Shown here: piece by piece, positions 1 through 5,624 of the stretch
Layout: each line of letters starts with the position of its first letter
Position numbering within the stretch: position 1 is the stretch's first letter
Assembly (NCBI GenBank): GCA_903932705.1
Contig: CAIZHC010000205.1
Span: forward strand, 1 to 9,028
Reading direction: 5' to 3'
Length of the DNA stretch: 9,028 bases
Source of the DNA: an uncultured Actinomycetes bacterium
GTDB lineage: Bacteria; Actinomycetota; Actinomycetes; Nanopelagicales; Nanopelagicaceae
Made by a program: the position numbers and the translations under genes
The notes under the pieces: model-generated
Databases searched by the model: none
Seen by the model: the letters and a program-made list of their open reading frames with translations, nothing else
Told to the model about the DNA's origin: nothing

Positions 1-776
1 GGGCCAATGAGTGTTAATCCACGTTCTAACTCTTGACCCCGCAGTTCGGCCATTTTTTGGATAATGGAGTCGTAATTCTCTTGTAGAACAATCGAAGGGC
101 TTTCGATAGAACTCTTGTACTTTATTGAAGCTGGTTTTTCAGGAGAGATATTGGCGTAGATTTTTGTGAATAAAGGAGTGAACTCTTCTAGAAGGGTAAT
201 TCGAGCAGCGATAATTTCCGCGCCGAATTTCGCGACTTGTTGGTCCCATGATTCCAATGAAGAACTATTAGAGCGAGTCTTTAATAGTGCGTTTCTCTGT
301 CTTACTGCTCGTTCATAATCAGTAATCACGCCAGCGAGTCTTGGGGATCTCAAAGTCACAATTTGATCAATGAATCTTCTGCGTTCAGATGGGTCGCCGC
401 GTACTAAATCCATATCTTCAGGTGAGAAATAAATACATTGAACTAAACCAAAGAGTTCCTTCTGGCTTCGGACTGGGTTTTGATTTATACGCGCGCGATT
501 CGCTTTATCTGCATTAATCTCAAGCTCTACCAAAATCTCTCTATCAGGGTGTTGCACTTTGGCGCGGGTGTATGCAGAGCTTTCACCTAACTTCACAAGC
601 GGCTGATCACCGGCTGTTCGATGTGAGGAGAGAAAGGCCATATACATAACCGCTTCAACAATATTGGTTTTACCTTCGCCATTGCGCCCCAAAAAGACCG
701 TAATCCCTTTATTTAAAGGTAGGTCTAACTCACTATAAGAACGAAAATTCTTAAGTGAGAGGTGGGAGAGGTGCAC
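1..776 (-). CDS. recF: DNA replication/repair protein RecF (3' end outside the window)
   Basis: RecF is an SMC/ABC-like ATPase that binds gapped DNA and, with RecO and RecR, helps load RecA. I translated 258 codons from the minus strand without a stop. The N-terminus (HLSHLSLKNFRSYSELDLPL) is the typical RecF opening. A Walker A motif GRNGEGKT lies at residues 30-37. The stretch VRGDPSERRRFIDQ follows near residues 124-137, and the visible part ends in GLTLIGP, where family members continue into the GPHRDD motif. About 100 residues of the usual 360-400 are therefore missing beyond position 1. The start is a GTG at 776-774. An in-frame TAA immediately upstream (782-780) rules out an earlier start. 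It begins 6 bases after the dnaN stop with no clear ribosome binding site, so translation is probably coupled to dnaN. No gnd or other gene intervenes between dnaN and recF. Confidence 0.95.
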   Translation of the reverse strand, partial: MHLSHLSLKNFRSYSELDLPLNKGITVFLGRNGEGKTNIVEAVMYMAFLSSHRTAGDQPLVKLGESSAYTRAKVQHPDREILVELEINADKANRARINQNPVRSQKELFGLVQCIYFSPEDMDLVRGDPSERRRFIDQIVTLRSPRLAGVITDYERAVRQRNALLKTRSNSSSLESWDQQVAKFGAEIIAARITLLEEFTPLFTKIYANISPEKPASIKYKSSIESPSIVLQENYDSIIQKMAELRGQELERGLTLIG

Positions 777-782
777 GCTTTA

Positions 783-1910
783 TTAAGCGCCGTAGCGCAT
801 CGGCATCAGTAAGTACTGATAACTAATATCGCGCGTTCCGGAGAGCTCGTGCTTGCCTGTCAACACCGCCGGCTTATTTCCACCAGTGAAATTTATTTGT
901 ACATATGGGGTGCCGATAGCTTGCAAACCATCTGTTAAATATTGTGGGTTGAAAGCGATGTTGATCGGCTCCCCTGTGTAAATAATTTCAAGCTCTTCTG
1001 TTGCTTGTGCATCTTCACCAGCTCCAGCTTCAAGTTGAAGAGTGTTGTCAGCAAATATGAGACGGAGTGGAACTGTCTTATCGGTGACAAGAGCGACACG
1101 GCGAACTGAATCTAAGAATGGAGCAACTTCTATTGTCGCCTCAGCGACAGACTCTGAAGGAAGTAGGTGTTTGAATGGTGGGAATGTTCCGTCGAGTGTT
1201 CTTGAGGTCATTGTTTTCAACTCAGAGAGAAATCCAATAAGGCGCTCATTGGAAGTTGTGGGTGAGAGCGCAAGGGTGACTTGGGAATGTGCAGTAAGAG
1301 ATTTTGCTGCATCGGAAAGTGTGCGCGCACGTACTAGGGTATTAACTTCAATATCCGGGCTCTTTGCTTGCCAATTAAGTTCGCGAACCGCTAAGCGATA
1401 TCGATCTGTTGCAGCAAGAGTGATTTTGTTCTGGTTGATTTCAATATGAACACCAGTAAGTGTGGGAAGTGAGTCGTCTTTTCCAGCAGCAATTGCAACC
1501 TGGTTAACTGCGTGTGCAAAGACATCACTTGGAATAACTCCCGCAGTCTCTGGAAGCTCTGGAAGTGTTGGGTATTCGTTGACCGAGAGGGTTGGAAGTG
1601 TGAACTTCGCGGTTCCGGCTGTCACGAGTACACGACTACCGTCTAAGGTGAAGGTGATTGGTTTATTTGGGAGCGAGCGGGCGATCTCAGCTAAGAGGCG
1701 GCCAGGTACTAAAACTTTTCCTTTGGCTGTGATGTCCGCTTTTAAAATTGCTTTTGTGGAAGTTTCAAGATCAGAACCTGTAAGGGTGATTGAGGTATCT
1801 ACATCGATCATGATTCCAAGGAGCTCGGGTTTAATAGGGCGGGTTGAAAGGCTGCGGGCCACCCAGTTAACTGCATCTACCAACTCTGTTGGCTCAACCA
1901 AGAACTTCAT
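783..1910 (-). CDS. dnaN: DNA polymerase III subunit beta (sliding clamp)
   Basis: DnaN is the ring-shaped processivity clamp that tethers DNA polymerase III to the template and serves as a docking hub for repair and replication factors. The 375-residue product is of normal length for three clamp domains. Recognisable stretches are LPTLSVNEYPTLP (residues 105-117), ATDRYRLA (167-174), SRTLDGTFPPF (236-246), FNPQYL (320-325) and the C-terminal LLMPMRY (367-373), which contributes to the peptide-binding pocket. The ATG at 1910 is preceded by AGAGGT at 1920-1915, a plausible ribosome binding site. The gene ends with two in-frame stop codons in a row, TAATAA, just before the recF GTG. It lies downstream of dnaA across the origin segment. 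I could not identify its own promoter convincingly in that gap. Confidence 0.98.
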   Translation of the reverse strand: MKFLVEPTELVDAVNWVARSLSTRPIKPELLGIMIDVDTSITLTGSDLETSTKAILKADITAKGKVLVPGRLLAEIARSLPNKPITFTLDGSRVLVTAGTAKFTLPTLSVNEYPTLPELPETAGVIPSDVFAHAVNQVAIAAGKDDSLPTLTGVHIEINQNKITLAATDRYRLAVRELNWQAKSPDIEVNTLVRARTLSDAAKSLTAHSQVTLALSPTTSNERLIGFLSELKTMTSRTLDGTFPPFKHLLPSESVAEATIEVAPFLDSVRRVALVTDKTVPLRLIFADNTLQLEAGAGEDAQATEELEIIYTGEPINIAFNPQYLTDGLQAIGTPYVQINFTGGNKPAVLTGKHELSGTRDISYQYLLMPMRYGA

Positions 1911-1980
1911 CTCTACCTCTTTCTAAAACCTTCACAAGTCTAAGGTTTCGCTCTGACGCCTTAGTTCCTGACCATCACTA

Positions 1981-2040
1981 GTTATTGCTTTCACTCTCTT
2001 TATATCTATTTAAAGTTATTCGTAGTAACCAGAGGTAATT
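1981..2040. other. AT-rich stretch, candidate DNA unwinding element
   Basis: This is the most AT-rich part of the dnaA-dnaN gap; its core around 2000-2022 is almost pure A/T (TTATATCTATTTAAAG is visible). It sits to one side of the DnaA-box run, the arrangement expected of an unwinding element that melts when DnaA assembles next to it. The assignment rests on composition and position only. The minus strand here also contains TATAAA, so part of it could be a dnaN promoter -10, but no good -35 pairs with it. Confidence 0.45.
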
Positions 2041-2042
2041 TC

Positions 2043-2115
2043 TGTGGAAAAGATTAAAACCGCAGGTGAACTACGGTAAAACCTTCTCTACAGTTGTGGG
2101 CAACCATGTGGAAAA
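2043..2115 (-). promoter_or_regulatory. Inverted-orientation DnaA boxes
   Basis: Two identical sites reading TTTTCCACA on the minus strand (2051-2043 and 2115-2107) each differ at one base from TTATCCACA. A third, TTGCCCACA (2103-2095), lies between them and differs at two bases, or at one from the TTGTCCACA form common in actinobacteria. They flank the AT-rich stretch and point opposite to the tandem boxes beside dnaA, so assembled DnaA could meet from both sides. Confidence 0.55.
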
Positions 2116-2164
2116 CTCTCTGAAACCACCCCTCTTAGGCGCTTCCTTAACAGTTTTAACACAG

Positions 2165-2216
2165 TTATCCCAACAAAACCCCCTTATTACCCACAGTTAT
2201 CCACAACTTACCCACA
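2165..2216 (+). promoter_or_regulatory. Tandem DnaA boxes next to dnaA
   Basis: A perfect TTATCCACA at 2197-2205 is flanked by two copies of TTACCCACA (2187-2195 and 2208-2216), each with one mismatch. A poorer TTATCCCAA lies at 2165-2173. Start-to-start distances are 22, 10 and 11 bp, so the sites sit close to helical phase on one face of the DNA, all in the same orientation. This is the densest and best-matching box array in the gap and the likely core of DnaA filament assembly. Confidence 0.75.
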
Positions 2217-2235
2217 TCTGGGGTTAGTTCGTAAC

Positions 2236-3645
2236 CTAATTTTTAGATTGCAGCTTAATTCTGTTGGTCAACTCAGTGACTTGGTTGTAAATCGAACGGC
2301 GCTCGGCCATCAATTGACGGATCTTACGGTCGGCATGCATAACCGTGGTGTGGTCGCGGCCCCCAAAGGTCTGGCCAATCTTAGGTAGTGAGAGGTCGGT
2401 CAATTCGCGGCAGAGGTACATCGCAATCTGACGGGCGTTCACCAAAACCCGGCTCCGGCTGGTCCCACACAGGTCTTCCAAGGTGAGACTGAAGTATGAG
2501 GCGGTCTGAGCCATAATCGTTGAGGAGGTGATCTCGGGCCCAACCTGGTCTGGAATCAAATCCTTCAAAACAATCTCTGCCAAGCCCATATCCACTGGTT
2601 GGCGGTTGAGTGAGGCGAAGGCGGTCACCCGAATAAGGGCGCCTTCCAACTCCCGGATATTGGAGGAGATCTTGGAGGCGATGTACTCCAAGACATCATC
2701 GGGGGCATTGAGCTTGTCCTGCGCCGCCTTCTTGCGCAAAATCGCAATACGTGTCTCAAGCTCTGGAGGCTGGATATCTGTAATCAAACCCCATTCAAAA
2801 CGAGAGCGAAGGCGATCTTCCAAAGTAGTGAGCTGTTTTGGAGGGCGATCACTTGAGATAACAATCTGTTTGTTGGCGTTATATAAAGTATTAAAAGTGT
2901 GGAAGAACTCTTCCTGCGTCCGCTCTTTATTTTCTAAGAACTGAATATCGTCAACTAATAGAACATCGAGATCGCGATACCTTCTTTGAAAAACAGAAGC
3001 TTTGTCATCACGAATTGAGTTAATAAAATCATTTGTAAATTCTTCAGAGGAGACATATCGCACCCGAACTGAGCCGTACAACTCTTTCGCATATGCCCCA
3101 ATAGCGTGCAGGAGATGGGTTTTACCTAACCCCGACTCACCGTAAATAAATAGCGGGTTATAAGCCTTTGCTGGAGCTTCGGCTACCGCCACAGCTGCGG
3201 CGTGCGCAAAACGATTCGATGCGCCGATTACAAAGGTTTCAAAAATGTAACGTGGGTTTAATTGGGATTGTTCTTGTGGAAGTTTCGCTCCAGAATCACG
3301 GCCGGTGCCACTCTTAGGTTGCACATCAGGAACGCTCTCATCAATGAGATCTTCATCAGGTTCATCAACCTCTAAGTTTTCATCAACCGTTACAGCGATG
3401 TTGATTTTTTGACCGAGTTGGTTGGTGAGTATTTCGTTGAGCGCGGATTTAACACGCAACTCCAGAAAATCTTTGGCGAATTGGTTAGGGGTGTTAAGAA
3501 GGAGGGTCGCTCCACCTTCACCTTGGAGTAGGCCGAGAGGTTTAGTGAGAGCTAAAAAGGCCCGATGTTGCGGGGACTCGGCGGCCATCGCCTCAACCAC
3601 CAACGCCCATAGGGTGTTGAGATCAACCTCTTCTAATAAAGCCAT
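2236..3645 (-). CDS. dnaA: Chromosomal replication initiator protein DnaA
   Basis: DnaA is the AAA+ ATPase that binds DnaA boxes, melts the origin and recruits the replicative helicase. From the ATG at 3645 the product has 469 residues. Domain I (about 1-85) opens with [13 protein letters not shown]. Domain II is a short acidic linker (about 86-115). The AAA+ domain has Walker A GESGLGKT (169-176), Walker B LLVDDIQF (229-236), sensor 1 ISSD (263-266), the arginine-finger stretch RLRSRFEWG (278-286) and sensor 2 RELEGAL (331-337). Domain IV has the DnaA-box-binding signature [11 protein letters not shown] (428-438). In-frame starts also exist at 3669 (ATG) and 3690 (GTG, 484 residues). I prefer 3645 because GGGA lies 5 bases upstream and because Trp13 then matches the spacing in mycobacterial DnaA. 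The stop is TAG. DnaA boxes on both sides of the gene suggest autoregulation. Confidence 0.97.
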   Translation of the reverse strand: MALLEEVDLNTLWALVVEAMAAESPQHRAFLALTKPLGLLQGEGGATLLLNTPNQFAKDFLELRVKSALNEILTNQLGQKINIAVTVDENLEVDEPDEDLIDESVPDVQPKSGTGRDSGAKLPQEQSQLNPRYIFETFVIGASNRFAHAAAVAVAEAPAKAYNPLFIYGESGLGKTHLLHAIGAYAKELYGSVRVRYVSSEEFTNDFINSIRDDKASVFQRRYRDLDVLLVDDIQFLENKERTQEEFFHTFNTLYNANKQIVISSDRPPKQLTTLEDRLRSRFEWGLITDIQPPELETRIAILRKKAAQDKLNAPDDVLEYIASKISSNIRELEGALIRVTAFASLNRQPVDMGLAEIVLKDLIPDQVGPEITSSTIMAQTASYFSLTLEDLCGTSRSRVLVNARQIAMYLCRELTDLSLPKIGQTFGGRDHTTVMHADRKIRQLMAERRSIYNQVTELTNRIKLQSKN

Positions 3646-3699
3646 ACCCGTCCCATACCGATCCCTCATAAGTTCCAAACAGGGAACCACTGAATAGGG

Positions 3700-3823
3700 T
3701 TATCCCCAAAGTTATCCACAGCCTGTGGTCTAAACCCCACCTTGAGGGTAAGGGAGAACGAAACCTGTGGATAGAGCGCGAACCTAGGGGGCTGTGGAGA
3801 AAAGCGCAAGTGGTTTATCCACA
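3700..3823. promoter_or_regulatory. DnaA-box cluster upstream of dnaA
   Basis: Five sites within 124 bp match TTATCCACA with at most one mismatch; two of them are perfect (3712-3720 and 3815-3823). The pair at 3700 and 3712 is in tandem, 12 bp apart. The sites at 3766-3774 and 3793-3801 read on the opposite strand. Further half-matches (TGTGG at 3724 and 3851) are too weak to count. The cluster surrounds the candidate dnaA promoter, consistent with the known repression of dnaA by its own product. Confidence 0.7.
3781..3809 (-). promoter_or_regulatory. Candidate dnaA promoter
   Basis: On the minus strand, TTGCGC (3809-3804) and TAGGTT (3786-3781) are separated by exactly 17 bp. These resemble sigma-70-type -35 and -10 elements; TAGGTT is a common kind of actinobacterial -10. 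Transcription would start near 3774, giving a leader of about 130 bases before the ATG at 3645. One DnaA box lies inside the spacer, another just downstream and a third just upstream, as expected for autorepression. Each hexamer matches consensus at only three positions. Confidence 0.35.
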
Positions 3824-3856
3824 CTAATTCGGCTAACCTTGCCCTTCCGCTGTGGC

Positions 3857-3894
3857 CCTAGCTGGTGCCAACCCCGAACCCTTATACAGCTAGG
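3857..3894 (+). promoter_or_regulatory. Candidate rpmH promoter/leader element with an 8-bp inverted repeat
   Basis: CCTAGCTG (3857-3864) is repeated perfectly in inverse as CAGCTAGG (3887-3894), with 22 bases between. The right arm overlaps a plausible -10 (TTATAC/TATACA, 3882-3888) and the first bases of AGGAG (3892-3896), one of two purine-rich stretches before rpmH. No convincing -35 is visible. It could be an operator. If transcription starts further upstream, it could be a hairpin covering AGGAG. The closer GAGGA at 3902-3906 would stay free in either case. Confidence 0.35.
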
Positions 3895-3909
3895 AGAAAA
3901 TGAGGAATT

Positions 3910-4047
3910 ATGAGTAAGCGTACCTATCAGCCAAATAACCGTAAGCGCGCCAAGAAGCATGGCTTCCGTGCACGTATGGCCACACGTGGTGGACGATCAG
4001 TTCTTTCGTCACGCCGCGCAAAGGGTCGCACTCGCATCTCAGCCTAA
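3910..4047 (+). CDS. rpmH: 50S ribosomal protein bL34
   Basis: This is a 45-residue, very basic protein of the large ribosomal subunit. It begins [20 protein letters not shown] and continues with a [19 protein letters not shown] segment; both are hallmark bL34 stretches. Family members are 44-47 residues, so it is complete. The ATG at 3910 follows GAGGA at 3902-3906, with AGGAG further upstream at 3892-3896. It is the first gene of the plus-strand cluster and ends 3 bases before the rnpA start, the usual rpmH-rnpA pairing. High expression is expected for a ribosomal protein, and a promoter must lie in the gap shared with dnaA. Confidence 0.97.
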   Translation: MSKRTYQPNNRKRAKKHGFRARMATRGGRSVLSSRRAKGRTRISA

Positions 4048-4050
4048 ATC

Positions 4051-4392
4051 GTGCTTCCAGCATCCAACCGTATGCGCAGAGGCCAAGATTTTTCACGAAC
4101 AACAAAGACTGGGCACCGAGCGACTTCTGGTTTATTAGTTCTCTACTTCTTAACCCATGAGCAGTTACCTGCTGCCCCACAAGTTGGATTGATTATTAAT
4201 AAGAGTGTTGGTGGATCAGTAACACGTCATCGAATAGCACGACAACTTCGTCACGCGATGGCGCCACACATTTCCTCGCTCGCTCCCCACACCCAGGTTG
4301 TAATTAGAGTTCTTAAAGCACATGACGACTATCGCGCAGATCTCTCAGATCTAGTAGCGAAAGTTGTTAAGAGAACCGGCGCACATCAATGA
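4051..4392 (+). CDS. rnpA: Ribonuclease P protein component
   Basis: RnpA is the small basic protein that binds RNase P RNA and helps it cleave 5' leaders from pre-tRNAs. The 113-residue product has the typical opening MLPASNRMRRGQDF and the conserved RNA-binding stretch VGLIINKSVGGSVTRHRIAR at residues 45-64, followed by QLRHAM. The usual RNR signature reads RHR here, a variant I recall from other actinobacterial RnpA proteins. The start is a GTG at 4051, only 3 bases after the rpmH stop and without an obvious ribosome binding site, so it is probably translationally coupled. The next ATG (4072) would remove the conserved LPxxxR opening, so GTG is preferred. The stop TGA overlaps the yidD start. 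Confidence 0.95.
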   Translation: MLPASNRMRRGQDFSRTTKTGHRATSGLLVLYFLTHEQLPAAPQVGLIINKSVGGSVTRHRIARQLRHAMAPHISSLAPHTQVVIRVLKAHDDYRADLSDLVAKVVKRTGAHQ

Positions 4393-4634
4393 AGAAGATT
4401 TTGATCGCCCCCATTAGGTTTTGGCAGATCTTTATCTCTTCAAATATGGCACCACGGTGTAAATATTTTCCATCATGTTCGCAGTACACCATTGATGCAA
4501 TCAATGGCTATGGAGTAAAAGGTTTATTTATGGGAGCGTGGAGAATTCTGCGATGTAACCCATGGTCACATGGCGGGGTCGATTACGCCGGCGGCAAGCG
4601 AGTTGTATACGAACACCTAAAGGGAGCTAAATAA
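4389..4634 (+). CDS. yidD: Membrane protein insertion efficiency factor YidD
   Basis: YidD is a small membrane-associated protein that promotes insertion of proteins through the YidC/Sec route. The 81-residue product carries the family pattern: CKYFPSCSQYTIDAINGYG at residues 24-42, then WRILRCNPWSHGGVDY at 51-66. Conserved cysteines are at 24, 30 and 56. The ATG overlaps the rnpA stop in ATGA, and the TAA overlaps the yidC ATG by one base. It is therefore locked into one translational unit with its functional partner yidC. The first 20 residues look like an amphipathic helix, not a cleaved signal. Length and motifs are normal for the family. Confidence 0.96.
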   Translation: MKKILIAPIRFWQIFISSNMAPRCKYFPSCSQYTIDAINGYGVKGLFMGAWRILRCNPWSHGGVDYAGGKRVVYEHLKGAK

Positions 4635-5566
4635 TGAATGCCATATTGCACCCCATTTATTACGCGGTTACATGGGTTATGGTCACCTTCCACACCATGT
4701 TGGGATGGGTTTTAGGTAAGAACTCACATGAGTCACTCAAGTGGACACTCTCCATCGTTCTTCTCGTGGTACTTATTCGTGTCATATTGATTCCTCTCTT
4801 TGTGAAGCAGATTAAATCGCAGCGCGCGATGACAGCTCTGCAGCCACATATGAAAGAGATTCAAAAGAAGCATAAAGATGATCGCCAGAAGCAATCTGAA
4901 GAGATGATGAAGCTCTACAAAGAGCATAAGACAAACCCTCTTGCTCCATGTCTTCCATTGTTGGCTCAAGCACCAATCTTCTTTGCACTCTTTCGAGTAT
5001 TGAGCGGAATCGCACATAACACTTCTTATGTTCCAAATGTGCTCACCGCAAAACTTCTTGCAACTGCACATGATGCAAAGTTTTTAAGCGCCCCAATTGC
5101 AGATAGTTTTCTTAGTCACAATGCAACAACAGGAACAAAGATTGTTACCGTCTGTTTGATTGCATTTATGTCAGCAACAACATTCACAACTCAGCGTCAA
5201 TTGATGGTTAAGGGAATGCCAAAGGTTGATCCATCAAACAATATGATGGCCCAGCAACAGAAGATCATGTTGTATGTCTTCCCATTTATCTTTGCTATCT
5301 CTGGCGTGAACTTCCCAATCGGTGTTTTGATTTATTGGTCGACCACCAACCTCTGGACCTTCGGGCAGCAGTATTGGGTTATCAAGAGAAACCCAACACC
5401 AGGATCTCCTGCCTATGAAGAGCTACAACGGAAGCGTGGAATTACCGGAACGGCTACAAACCCTGGCTCCAGCAGCCCAGAAGGTATGACTGAGGCGCAA
5501 CTAGAGGCTGAAGCTAATAAGAGCCGCCAACGCCAACAGCCAAAGAAGAAGAAACCCCGTAAGTAA
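4634..5566 (+). CDS. yidC: Membrane protein insertase YidC (YidC/Oxa1/Alb3 family)
   Basis: YidC inserts and folds proteins in the cytoplasmic membrane, alone or with SecYEG. The 310-residue protein has hydrophobic segments at about 8-27, 35-57, 103-126, 168-186 and 211-243. It lacks the large periplasmic domain of Gram-negative YidC. Arg49 in the second segment (VVLIRVILIPLF) is the conserved groove arginine. Residues 58-100 form the charged cytoplasmic hairpin, and LAPCLPLLAQAPIFFALFRV is a family signature. There is no lipobox cysteine. The tail (from about 265) is hydrophilic and ends in PKKKKPRK, a basic tail of the kind seen in YidC proteins that contact ribosomes. The ATG overlaps the yidD stop, and GGGAG at 4622-4626 is a good ribosome binding site. 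A short repeat-rich gap separates it from khpB. Confidence 0.96.
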   Translation: MNAILHPIYYAVTWVMVTFHTMLGWVLGKNSHESLKWTLSIVLLVVLIRVILIPLFVKQIKSQRAMTALQPHMKEIQKKHKDDRQKQSEEMMKLYKEHKTNPLAPCLPLLAQAPIFFALFRVLSGIAHNTSYVPNVLTAKLLATAHDAKFLSAPIADSFLSHNATTGTKIVTVCLIAFMSATTFTTQRQLMVKGMPKVDPSNNMMAQQQKIMLYVFPFIFAISGVNFPIGVLIYWSTTNLWTFGQQYWVIKRNPTPGSPAYEELQRKRGITGTATNPGSSSPEGMTEAQLEAEANKSRQRQQPKKKKPRK

Positions 5567-5598
5567 CGTACAAAACGTTACAAAGTAGTACAAAAAGG
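5563..5598 (+). repeat. 10-bp-phased TACAAA repeats with a short inverted repeat after yidC
   Basis: TACAAA occurs three times at exact 10-bp steps (5569, 5579, 5589), which puts the short A-tracts on the same face of the helix. The first copy is also the loop of a perfect 6-bp inverted repeat, GTAACG (5563-5568) and CGTTAC (5576-5581), whose left arm contains the yidC stop codon. There is no following T-run, so this does not look like an intrinsic terminator. It may be bent DNA or an operator upstream of the khpB cluster; no function can be assigned from sequence. Confidence 0.5.
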
Positions 5599-5606
5599 TT
5601 TAATTC
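5578..5606 (+). promoter_or_regulatory. Candidate promoter for khpB-rsmG-parA-parB
   Basis: TTACAA (5578-5583) and TAATTC (5601-5606) are 17 bp apart and could serve as -35 and -10 elements. An alternative -10, TTTAAT (5599-5604), would give a 15-bp spacer. Position supports it: this is the only gap of any size between yidC and parB, and it overlaps the phased repeats. The -10 is poor, and transcription may simply continue from rpmH. Confidence 0.3.
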
Positions 5607-5624
5607 CGACAGAAAGGCAAGAAA

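Larger units (their letters stand above)
1911..2235. other. oriC: Chromosomal replication origin segment between dnaA and dnaN (oriC candidate)
   Basis: This 325-bp gap contains no plausible gene. Its dnaN-proximal part is AT-rich. The dnaA-proximal part carries at least seven matches or near-matches to the DnaA box TTATCCACA in both orientations: 2043-2051 (-), 2095-2103 (-, poorer), 2107-2115 (-), 2165-2173 (+, two mismatches), 2187-2195 (+), 2197-2205 (+, perfect) and 2208-2216 (+). In actinobacteria, and in many other bacteria, the dnaA-dnaN gap is the replication origin. The flanking genes here support that: dnaA-dnaN-recF on one strand, and ribosomal and segregation genes leaving in the other direction. 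The exact functional limits cannot be read from sequence, and the gap upstream of dnaA may also belong to the origin. Confidence 0.85.
3646..3909. other. dnaA-rpmH divergent intergenic region with a second DnaA-box cluster
   Basis: This gap separates divergent dnaA and rpmH and must carry both promoters. If dnaA uses one of its upstream starts, the gap is shorter. It holds a cluster of DnaA boxes: 3700-3708 (+, TTATCCCCA, one mismatch), 3712-3720 (+, perfect TTATCCACA), 3774-3766 (-, CTATCCACA, one mismatch), 3801-3793 (-, TTCTCCACA, one mismatch) and 3823-3815 (+, perfect). Compared with the dnaA-dnaN gap it has no long AT-rich stretch, so I read it mainly as dnaA control DNA. It could also act as a second part of a bipartite origin. 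Confidence 0.7.

Noticed and set aside
1042..1926. Open frames on the plus strand opposite dnaN.
   Set aside because: They are antisense to an unmistakable dnaN, have low-complexity Ser/Arg/Val composition and no recognisable motif.
2528..3697. Open frames on the plus strand opposite dnaA.
   Set aside because: They are shadows of the conserved dnaA frame; no domain, ribosome binding site or context supports them.
4051..4080. Non-standard RHR in place of RNR in RnpA as a sign of inactivation.
   Set aside because: The rest of the RNA-binding stretch is intact and, from memory, other actinobacterial RnpA proteins carry the same substitution, so it is probably a lineage variant.
3908..4180. 90-codon open frame on the minus strand across rpmH and the start of rnpA.
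   Set aside because: It is fully covered by two conserved genes on the other strand, and its translation is Arg/Tyr/His-rich without family resemblance.
4733..5071. Minus-strand open frames opposite yidC, one rich in Cys and Leu.
   Set aside because: The hydrophobic appearance mirrors the yidC membrane segments; there is no independent evidence of a gene.
5563..5581. GTAACG/CGTTAC hairpin as a yidC terminator.
   Set aside because: The stem is only 6 bp and no T-run follows, so an intrinsic terminator is unlikely; kept only as an unexplained repeat.
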